Positions 14,579 to 21,030 of a DNA stretch of 21,030 nucleotides are shown here, one piece after another. The DNA comes from CAZYXO01 sp964651315. GTDB taxonomy: Bacteria; Bacillota_I; Bacilli_A; RF39; UBA660. A program made the translations under genes and the position numbers. Below the pieces are notes generated by a model. It was not told where the DNA came from, did no database searches, and was given only the letters and a program-made list of their open reading frames with translations. Position 1 is the first letter of the stretch. The number at the start of each line of letters is the position of its first letter. The stretch spans positions 1 through 21,030 of the forward strand of contig CAZYXO010000011.1 in the NCBI GenBank assembly GCA_964651315.1. Reading direction: 5' to 3'.

Positions 14579-16018
14579 TTAATTATGTTTTTTTATTTTT
14601 TTTAACATTAATGCAATACCTACTAAACTACATAAACCTATTAATGTATAAGTTAATATGTTATCATTAGTTCTTGGATTAGATGGTAATTCTGCCATTA
14701 CATATGAACTAAAATGATCTGTTTCAAAGACAATATAATTTCCAATTATTTTTGATGGCATTTCAGTTTTATTACCATTATCATCTATATAATAAATATA
14801 TAAATACTTTTTATCATAACCTTCAGGTATTGGTATTTTAATTTTCATTTTACCATTAGGTTTTATTTCTTCATCATTATTTAATAATTTAATATCAAAT
14901 GCCATAAATTTTGATGCATCTTCACGCATTGCTTCATTTACTAAGACAAATGATGGACCTTCAGTTATTTTTTCAATTACTAATTCAGTATTTGGTGGAA
15001 TTACTTCAGTATTTGCTTCTACAACAATTTTTGTTGTATCATCGGTATTTGTAACAGTTTTTTCTTCTTCAATCCACCAATCATAACTTGTAGTTTTTAA
15101 AATATAGTTTGTAGCATCTACTCCAGTTAAACCAGTTATGGTAAAATTATAAAATCCTTTATCTTTTGCAGTTATTGTTCCACTTGTTGTATAAGTTACT
15201 GTATCACCAGTAATAATTCCTTCTAATATTGGAGTAATTGTAATATTACTACCTGTTAATTTTTGATATCGATCATATTTTATAGTTACTTCTTTTGGTT
15301 CAATTCTAAATACATATTTATAATAACCAGGGTTTAGGGAATCAACTGATGCATTTGTTAAAAATGTTGTTAATTCTAAATCTGTTAATAAATCAGTAAA
15401 ATCTATTGTCATATAATATGGATTAGTTGCTTTTACCATTGTATCATCCATTGGTATATAAGTAAGTGCATCTGTTGGTGCCGTATCAAATAATGGACTG
15501 TAAACAACTGCTGCAACTTCTCCTGTTTCCATTCTTAGTGCTTTTGAATATTTTATTGTTACATCTTTTGTATAATCTGTTCCTGTTTTTCTATCTTTTA
15601 CAGTACATTTTGGTGCCTCACCATTATATATATAATTTTCAGAACAATTTACAATAAAATATTTACTCTCTTCGATTGTTGTTCCATTAATTGTTCCTGT
15701 ATTATCAATTGTTCCAGTATTTGATGCAGTAGTTGAATTAATAGTTAGAGTTCCAGAATTTACAATATTTCCTTGGTTAGCAAATTTAGAACCAGTACCT
15801 AAAAGAATTGTTCCTTTATTTTCTAATTTTGCTCCTTGTAATAGTGTTAATACTCCTCCACTACCCATATTTATTCTTCCAGCATTTGTTAATACTTTAT
15901 TATTTGTTAATCTAATCTCACCTTTTTCAACATTTAATATTGCACTACTATTATTTAAATTAATCATTGTATCATCAATAATGTATATAGGTTGTTGCAA
16001 GTACTGAATATAAATCAT
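14579..16018 (-). CDS. Surface protein, C-terminal part (frame broken from 15975-16769)
   Basis: Second half of a cell-surface protein. Its first residues come from an ATG at 16018 that overlaps the upstream frame by 44 nt; there is no convincing SD and no signal peptide, so it is probably the same gene after a frameshift, not an independent start. Content: beta-helix-like rungs with repeated N-G-T turns (..TLTINSTT.., ..NTGTIDNTGTI..), two domains of the MBG/YDG type (with the IYNGEAPKCT and TGLTGVDATNYIL motifs), a C-terminal beta domain ending DHFSSYVMAE, the sorting-like motif NPRTNDN, a membrane helix and a basic tail (KKIKKHN). Together with the first half about 740 residues. Terminated by the hairpin at 14532-14564. 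Confidence 0.75.
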   Translation of the reverse strand: MIYIQYLQQPIYIIDDTMINLNNSSAILNVEKGEIRLTNNKVLTNAGRINMGSGGVLTLLQGAKLENKGTILLGTGSKFANQGNIVNSGTLTINSTTASNTGTIDNTGTINGTTIEESKYFIVNCSENYIYNGEAPKCTVKDRKTGTDYTKDVTIKYSKALRMETGEVAAVVYSPLFDTAPTDALTYIPMDDTMVKATNPYYMTIDFTDLLTDLELTTFLTNASVDSLNPGYYKYVFRIEPKEVTIKYDRYQKLTGSNITITPILEGIITGDTVTYTTSGTITAKDKGFYNFTITGLTGVDATNYILKTTSYDWWIEEEKTVTNTDDTTKIVVEANTEVIPPNTELVIEKITEGPSFVLVNEAMREDASKFMAFDIKLLNNDEEIKPNGKMKIKIPIPEGYDKKYLYIYYIDDNGNKTEMPSKIIGNYIVFETDHFSSYVMAELPSNPRTNDNILTYTLIGLCSLVGIALMLKKIKKHN

Positions 16019-16769
16019 ATTTATAAGTCTCAGATTTTACAAGTACTTTATCATATTTATTTGTACTATTTAATGTTAATGTATTATTATTTGTTGAAAT
16101 ATCTAATATTGAACCATAACTAGGCCCTTTAATAGCAGTATCATCTGTCCCAGTTGTATTTATTATGACATTTGAATTTTTCCAAACATCATTTATTTTT
16201 TTATCTGATTTATAATAACCAACAGCAGAACTTTCTTTAGTTGCTGTAACAGTTAAATTAACTGTATCTAATTGTAAAGCATTTATGATTATTCCACTAA
16301 GTGTATTTACAAGAACAGTAGCATTTTTTATTTCCCAATTGCCAGAAGACATACCATAACCAGCAACTGAATTTAAATTCAACCTAGAATTAGCTTGACC
16401 AATCACTTTCATAGTATTTGCCCCTTTGATTGCTGCTTTTGCACTTTTAGAGACAGTAATATTATTTGTAGAGTTTTCTTTTAAAACTATTGTGATTACT
16501 TTGTCAGTACCAACTCCACAACTAGAACCAAATTCTATTCCATTATCATTTGCTACATTTAGTTCAATTCCATTTAATGTTAGTGTTGCAGTTTCACTAT
16601 CCCAAGTCCAACCATCCCCACTTGTTCCTAAGTTTGTTCCTAAAGTATTTTCTTCATAAATAATATTATTAGAACAATACATTCTTTTTGTAATAGTTTC
16701 GGCATTTACGTTATTAATTGCCAACATAAAAGCAAAAACCATTATTAATCCTAAAAATAATTTTTTCAT
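15975..16769 (-). CDS. Surface protein, N-terminal part with signal peptide
   Basis: First half of the split surface protein. From the ATG at 16769 it has a signal peptide, MKKLFLGLIMVFAFMLAINN then VNA before ET, followed by beta-helix-like material with rungs such as GWTWDSETATLTLNGIEL and many N, T and S turns. It ends in TGA at 15977-15975 after YIHY; the next frame (+1) carries the continuation. The frame extends upstream to 16823, but the SD (AGGAAAG, 10 nt before the ATG) and the signal peptide fix the start at 16769. The promoter lies at 16823-16795 on a palindrome. Likely exported and wall-linked in a functional allele. Confidence 0.8.
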   Translation of the reverse strand: MKKLFLGLIMVFAFMLAINNVNAETITKRMYCSNNIIYEENTLGTNLGTSGDGWTWDSETATLTLNGIELNVANDNGIEFGSSCGVGTDKVITIVLKENSTNNITVSKSAKAAIKGANTMKVIGQANSRLNLNSVAGYGMSSGNWEIKNATVLVNTLSGIIINALQLDTVNLTVTATKESSAVGYYKSDKKINDVWKNSNVIINTTGTDDTAIKGPSYGSILDISTNNNTLTLNSTNKYDKVLVKSETYKYDLYSVLATTYIHY

Positions 16770-16794
16770 ATATTTCTTTCCTATTTCTAATATA

Positions 16795-16835
16795 AGAATA
16801 ACATCATATATGTAAATTTTCAATTTATTTACATA
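16795..16835 (-). promoter_or_regulatory. Surface-protein promoter on a perfect 9-bp palindrome
   Basis: TTGAAA (16823-16818), a 17-nt spacer and TATTCT (16800-16795) preceded by TG, on the minus strand. The -35 box sits in the centre of an inverted repeat TATGTAAAT (16809-16817) and ATTTACATA (16827-16835), a likely operator. A TTGACA at 16858-16853 could be part of a second promoter. Confidence 0.6.
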
Positions 16836-16883
16836 TTTAATTGTTTTTACTATGTCAATAAAAGTAAAATGATATTTATTTGC

Positions 16884-16912
16884 ATAAAAAAACCAAACAA
16901 TTAAGTTTGGTT
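16884..16912 (-). terminator. Terminator of the large surface-protein gene
   Basis: Stem AACCAAAC (16891-16898) with GTTTGGTT (16905-16912) and a 6-nt loop, followed on the minus strand by a run of T at 16890-16886. Confidence 0.85.
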
Positions 16913-16924
16913 AATATTTTTTAT

Positions 16925-19900
16925 TTATTTAGCAAATTTCTTTTTTGCTATTACTAATCCAGCCATTGCCATCATACCAATTAATGTAAACATTATAATA
17001 TTATCTGATGTATTAGGATTAGGTACTGTATTTGTAAACGTTACTTCAAATGTACTGAAACCAGTTGTTTCTATTTCAATATATTTTTCCCCATTTTCGG
17101 CAGTCATTACTTGATAGTATTTTGTATCAAGTACTTTTCCTTCGCTTTTGTGAACTACTTTAGCATAAGCGTCAGTAACTGTACTTGGAACTGCTAATCT
17201 AAATTTAATTTTCTTTGTATTACTTGTTTTACCAACTAAGCCATTAATCAACTCTTTTTCTTCACCATTAACTTGACTATATGGTTTTGCTTCGTATACT
17301 AAAGTTAATTTTCCATCTTCTACTTTAACATCTTCAATTGCAACTTCGACAAATATTTTTGTTCCTTCATCTGTTGCTTCAACTCCTGCAGATTTTGCTG
17401 CTTCTACTAAACTACTCGAAACTTCTAAATTAGAAACATTATTGATTATTTCATTTAATACCTCTTCTTCCTCTTCAGTTAAATTTTCTGTACTATTAAC
17501 TGGAGGTTTTACAACTAGATATATGCTATCTGATGTATCAACGATTAATTTACCATTTGCATCTGATACATAAGTTTTATTATTTTCTGCAACAATAAAC
17601 CCATCATCACTTATACCCATTATTTTATTATTTTCAATTGTTGTAAGTTTAATCTCTTTATTTGCTTTTAATACTATTAAACCACTTCCTGTTAAAGTTG
17701 TATTACTAGTAATTGATTTATCAACAATAATTTTACCATTATTATTAATAATACCATTTTCAGTTAAAGCACCATTGGAGTTAATAGTTACTTCGCCATT
17801 AACATTTATTATATAATCATCATCATTAAATACTGCAATTGCTTGACCATTTGTTGATGATATTAATTTTGCAGATTTTATTACTATTGTAGGATTTCCA
17901 CCTGGATAATCAACATTATCGATAACTATTGCGTCTCCTGTTATGCTTATACTATTACTTACATAATCGAAACTTGCACCATTACCGATAATTGTTGCAT
18001 TGCCATCAATTAATAATTTTCCAGATCTCATATATATAGCTGTATAACCAGTAATAGTTCCACCATATATATTTACTTCACCATTTTGTGGATTATAAAT
18101 TCCTATTCCAGTAGTTGTTAATGTTGCCCCATCATATATATTAACAATAGTTCCCGCATACTCTTCTGTTCCATTTCCTTGAATCAATGCATATTTTTCT
18201 TCTGTTCCAGTTGTTTCTAAAGTAAGTTTTCCATACACATTAACTGTTATACATCCTGCTTTTTTATTGCCAAATATTGCTATTGGACTATTATCTTTAA
18301 TTTCAACATTTTTACCTATTGTTAAATTATATTTATAAGCTTGACTTTGAATATAAATTCCACCATACATAATACTTTCTGTATCACTTGTATTTGTATT
18401 TACAAAACTTATATTAATTGTTTTTTCTGATGCAAGTAATGGTCCAACAAAACTAAATGCATTATCTTTTGTTGTTGTATAATTATATCCATTTAAATCT
18501 ATTGTTAAATTTTTAGAAAAACTATAACTACTTGTTACACTTACATTATCTAGTAATTTTATTGTACTTCCTGCAGGTGATTCATTTATTGCACTTGCAA
18601 AATCTTTAAAGTAATAAGTATAATTACCATCAGTTGCTATTATTTTATAATCTGTTACTGAAATTGCACTTGGAATTACTACATTCTTTTTAACCTTTAG
18701 TGGCATATTAGCTGTTAATGTTAATGTATGTCCATTTAAATTTAAAGATATATTACCATTTAAAACTAATGTTTTTGTATAAATTACATCTCTTAATAAT
18801 TTAATTTCACCTAAACTTGGATTTGCTACTTTTGCGTCTATAGCGTTTTGTATTGTTTTATATTCAGTTGTTCCAATTGATGCAGCGGGAGAATAATTCA
18901 TTTTATATGAATAACCTGCTACCGTTGTATCCGCTACTGGACTATAACCATCTGCAAAATATTTATCAGGCTCGATATTCCAGTAACTGTCTGCGATAAA
19001 TATATTGGCATTTAATCTTGAAATACCAGATGTTGTTCCAGAAATTTTGTAATAACCACCATTTACTTCAATATTAGTATTACTTATTGCTGAATTAGTA
19101 TTTATAAAATATGCTTTAGAAGCTGATTTTGTTGCTTTAACTTCAAAATTACCATCTTCAATAACAAGACTTGTTTCTCCACCTACTATGTGAAATATTG
19201 AAGTAATCGTTGAAGCATTAGTATTTACCACAAAATCATTTTTAAATGTTGTATTTAAATTTTCTACAACAACATCACTAAATGTATTTTGATAAATTGC
19301 TGATTTTGCTTTTGTATCTGTACCTTCAAGAGTTTTACTATTTAATCCAGCACGAATTTTAACACCTTTTATTAAAGCACCACTATTAGCAGTAGAATTA
19401 CCTTTTACATTTATTGGATAAGCACTTTCCCCATTAGTTTCAATAACGATTTTACTTATTTTCGCATATCCACCATTTATTACACTAATAGCTAGTCCAG
19501 TTCCTATACTTCCAGCATTATCATAACTAGTTGCTTGATTATCAGTTATTACTACTGGATTTTCTTTTGTACCAGCACTTACTTCCAAGATGCCTTCTGA
19601 CACATTAGTTCCAATAATGTCATAACCATTCAAATCAAGTGTTATCACTTTATTTATCTTTGTCGTAAATATTTGATTATTATAATCATTTAATAATTTC
19701 AATGTTTGACCTACACTTGCAGCATTTATTGCCTCTTGTAAATTGGCATATTCTGTATTTGTTGTTGTATTTTTAACATTTTTTGTTGCAGCACTATCAG
19801 TTGTAACTACATATGTATAAGTGCCACCATTTCCATATGAATATGTATTAGTTCCATTACTTAATAATTTACTACTATATGGTTTCAAAAATCCGGTCGG

Positions 19901-20860
19901 ATTAATATTAAATTCTCCACCTGCTATTTCCACACCGAAAATTGTAGATGTTGCAGTATCAGCAGCAGTTTCTAAACTGAATTTACCACCTGTAACTTTT
20001 GATTGTAAATTACTGTTCCCATATAATAAGCGTGCTGTAGATATAGTTTCTACATCTGCAGTACTTAAAACATTTATTGTTCCACCTGTAATATTTAAAA
20101 TCCCAAAAACACCATATACTACACTAGAACCTGTTGCTTGTAACAATCCACCAGTAATATTTATAAGACCACTTGATCCATGAATAATATAAGCACTACT
20201 TGAATATCCTACAAGACTTGAATTATTTGTTACAATAATTTTACCAGCATTCACATTGCTTATTGGTGCGGTTGTTCCATTTTTAATACCATATAAACTA
20301 CCACCATTTGTACTTGTTGCTCTTGATACATAAACATTACCACCTGTAATATTTACTGTACTATGGCTTAAATTATCAACACCAATTATATTCCCATAAC
20401 TGCCATTATTTAAACCATTAACATTTAAAGTTCCACTTTCTAAAATAAATGTTCCATTATTTTTAATACCAACAAGAGATAATTTTCCAAAACCATTTGT
20501 TTTTAAATTAATTTCTCCTCCAGTACCAGTATCTTTAATTGTTAATGTTCCTGCATTTGTAATTAAATTTACTGTTGTAGTGATAGTTACTTCTGCAGAA
20601 TAACTAGGAACATAATTAACTTTTTTACTATTTAAATCAATAGTAATATTTTTTTCTTTTGGAATAGTTATTCCTTCCGTAAGTGTTATATCACTTTGTA
20701 ATACTATAGTACTAGTCATTCCACTTCCATCAATTGCATCTTGAAGTGATTCATAATTTGTACTATTAATTTTAGCCACAGTACTAGCTTGTACGATTCC
20801 TGGGATAAAACATACTAAACTAATAATTGCTGCTAACATAATTTTAATTTTTTCTTTCAT
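16925..20860 (-). CDS. Large secreted beta-helix surface protein with C-terminal anchor
   Basis: A 1311-residue exported protein. The signal peptide begins MKEKIKIMLAAIISLVC and ends VQA before STVAK. It then has four related modules at about 34-81, 368-412, 665-715 and 750-800, each opening with a Y..(L/I)Q.AI. or similar element, then (T/S)I.LL.D and TIDLNGY/SLNLNGH, each followed by long stretches of beta-helix rungs with N-G-T-I-N-G turns. The C-terminal part (about 1105-1260) is a globular beta region ending STFEVTFTNT, then NPNTSDN, a membrane helix and KKKFAK. M7 of the longer frame is used as start because the SD AAAGGAG lies inside the longer version. No catalytic residues of polysaccharide lyases are identifiable by eye; adhesin or matrix role is inferred from architecture. 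Confidence 0.88.
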   Translation of the reverse strand: MKEKIKIMLAAIISLVCFIPGIVQASTVAKINSTNYESLQDAIDGSGMTSTIVLQSDITLTEGITIPKEKNITIDLNSKKVNYVPSYSAEVTITTTVNLITNAGTLTIKDTGTGGEINLKTNGFGKLSLVGIKNNGTFILESGTLNVNGLNNGSYGNIIGVDNLSHSTVNITGGNVYVSRATSTNGGSLYGIKNGTTAPISNVNAGKIIVTNNSSLVGYSSSAYIIHGSSGLINITGGLLQATGSSVVYGVFGILNITGGTINVLSTADVETISTARLLYGNSNLQSKVTGGKFSLETAADTATSTIFGVEIAGGEFNINPTGFLKPYSSKLLSNGTNTYSYGNGGTYTYVVTTDSAATKNVKNTTTNTEYANLQEAINAASVGQTLKLLNDYNNQIFTTKINKVITLDLNGYDIIGTNVSEGILEVSAGTKENPVVITDNQATSYDNAGSIGTGLAISVINGGYAKISKIVIETNGESAYPINVKGNSTANSGALIKGVKIRAGLNSKTLEGTDTKAKSAIYQNTFSDVVVENLNTTFKNDFVVNTNASTITSIFHIVGGETSLVIEDGNFEVKATKSASKAYFINTNSAISNTNIEVNGGYYKISGTTSGISRLNANIFIADSYWNIEPDKYFADGYSPVADTTVAGYSYKMNYSPAASIGTTEYKTIQNAIDAKVANPSLGEIKLLRDVIYTKTLVLNGNISLNLNGHTLTLTANMPLKVKKNVVIPSAISVTDYKIIATDGNYTYYFKDFASAINESPAGSTIKLLDNVSVTSSYSFSKNLTIDLNGYNYTTTKDNAFSFVGPLLASEKTINISFVNTNTSDTESIMYGGIYIQSQAYKYNLTIGKNVEIKDNSPIAIFGNKKAGCITVNVYGKLTLETTGTEEKYALIQGNGTEEYAGTIVNIYDGATLTTTGIGIYNPQNGEVNIYGGTITGYTAIYMRSGKLLIDGNATIIGNGASFDYVSNSISITGDAIVIDNVDYPGGNPTIVIKSAKLISSTNGQAIAVFNDDDYIINVNGEVTINSNGALTENGIINNNGKIIVDKSITSNTTLTGSGLIVLKANKEIKLTTIENNKIMGISDDGFIVAENNKTYVSDANGKLIVDTSDSIYLVVKPPVNSTENLTEEEEEVLNEIINNVSNLEVSSSLVEAAKSAGVEATDEGTKIFVEVAIEDVKVEDGKLTLVYEAKPYSQVNGEEKELINGLVGKTSNTKKIKFRLAVPSTVTDAYAKVVHKSEGKVLDTKYYQVMTAENGEKYIEIETTGFSTFEVTFTNTVPNPNTSDNIIMFTLIGMMAMAGLVIAKKKFAK

Positions 20861-20903
20861 TTCCATTCTCCTTTTCATATTATAACTTCCACATTATGTA
20901 TTA

Positions 20904-20932
20904 ATTCTATCATAAGATTTTTATTATTTCAA
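20904..20932 (-). promoter_or_regulatory. Promoter of the large surface-protein gene
   Basis: TTGAAA (20932-20927), a 17-nt spacer ending TGA, and TAGAAT (20909-20904) on the minus strand, an extended -10 form. The same TTGAAA-17 layout is used by the other surface gene, but the palindrome is absent here. Confidence 0.65.
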
Positions 20933-21030
20933 TTAATATAAAATTAAATAATTCATAAGAATAGAATTCAACTTTACATCCGGAGTTTGACAGTTGAGGG
21001 AAAAGCAAAATAGGTATCAACCCAGTAAAA
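20933..21030. other. Unassigned right end
   Basis: No gene, hairpin or RNA recognised. The last 70 bases or so are visibly richer in G and C than the flanking promoter region and look foreign to it, as do the first 72 bases of the window. Confidence 0.4.

Noticed and set aside
15466..15657. Plus-strand frame of 63 codons.
   Set aside because: Antisense of the surface-protein gene.
16426..16659. Plus-strand frame of 77 codons.
   Set aside because: Antisense of the surface-protein gene; no start signals.
19821..20183. Plus-strand frame of 120 codons, Pro and Val rich.
   Set aside because: Antisense of the beta-helix repeats; its open length follows from codon bias on the other strand.
16925..20878. 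Possible CRISPR-like or tandem DNA repeats in the large surface gene.
   Set aside because: Similarity is at protein level only; no regular direct DNA repeats with unique spacers.
20976..20984. ACATCCGGA at the right end can pair with the rnpB 5' strand (354-362) as if the window were circular, giving an RNA of about 417 nt.
   Set aside because: The joined 3' part still lacks the universally conserved GGCTTA block and J18/2, and a 21-kb circle with these chromosomal genes is implausible; likely chance.

Overview
The window is very AT-rich Gram-positive DNA of Bacilli type. The evidence is a class B RNase P RNA next to gpsB, a recU-pbp1 pair overlapping as ATGA, an rpmG beside a class B PBP gene, endonuclease IV beside a small DUF2624-like protein, strong Shine-Dalgarno (SD) sites and extended -10 promoters. 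The gpsB-rnpB and recU-ponA proximity matches Bacillus subtilis. Gene content, small size of spacers and base composition suggest an uncultured gut Bacilli lineage of the RF39/Erysipelotrichia kind; this is inference. Trp is encoded by TGG in all the intact long genes, and TGA ends recU and the ABC ATPase gene, so the code looks standard.

Layout. 1-361 (minus): rnpB, whose 3' end is missing or unrecognisable. 362-2232 (minus): gpsB and two tandem paralogous two-helix membrane proteins. 2355-5422 (plus): recU and a class A penicillin-binding protein, with divergent promoters between them and the minus genes. 5472-5558: a long imperfect palindrome. 5574-9301 (minus): an unknown coiled-coil membrane protein, efp, a small broken-looking frame, rpmG and a class B PBP. 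rpmG has its own consensus promoter overlapping the PBP stop. 9368-10515: a small DUF2624-like gene converging on nfo. 10597-13121 (plus): a three-gene NMT1/SsuABC-like ABC importer with overlapping genes and unknown substrate.

13090-14565 looks like an inserted module. It holds a MobV relaxase relic and a Fic AMP-transferase with a C-terminal winged helix. The Fic promoter carries four operator-like repeats spaced 20-21 bp. The module is bracketed by direct copies of the permease 3' end plus its terminator.

14579-20860 (minus) encodes two surface proteins. Each has a signal peptide, parallel beta-helix-like repeats and a C-terminal anchor with an NPxT(S/N)DN variant sorting motif. The smaller one is split by a frameshift and its promoter sits on a perfect 9-bp inverted repeat. 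The last ~70 bp and first ~72 bp have richer composition and no recognisable content, and may be contig-end sequence.

Themes: cell-wall growth (GpsB, PBP1, PBP2), DNA repair and segregation (RecU, endonuclease IV), translation (EF-P, L33, RNase P), nutrient import, and a variable tail of mobile and surface genes. Several starts were moved from the longest frame because the SD or the promoter lies inside it: gpsB GTG at 694, binding protein TTG at 10597, surface proteins at 16769 and 20860.
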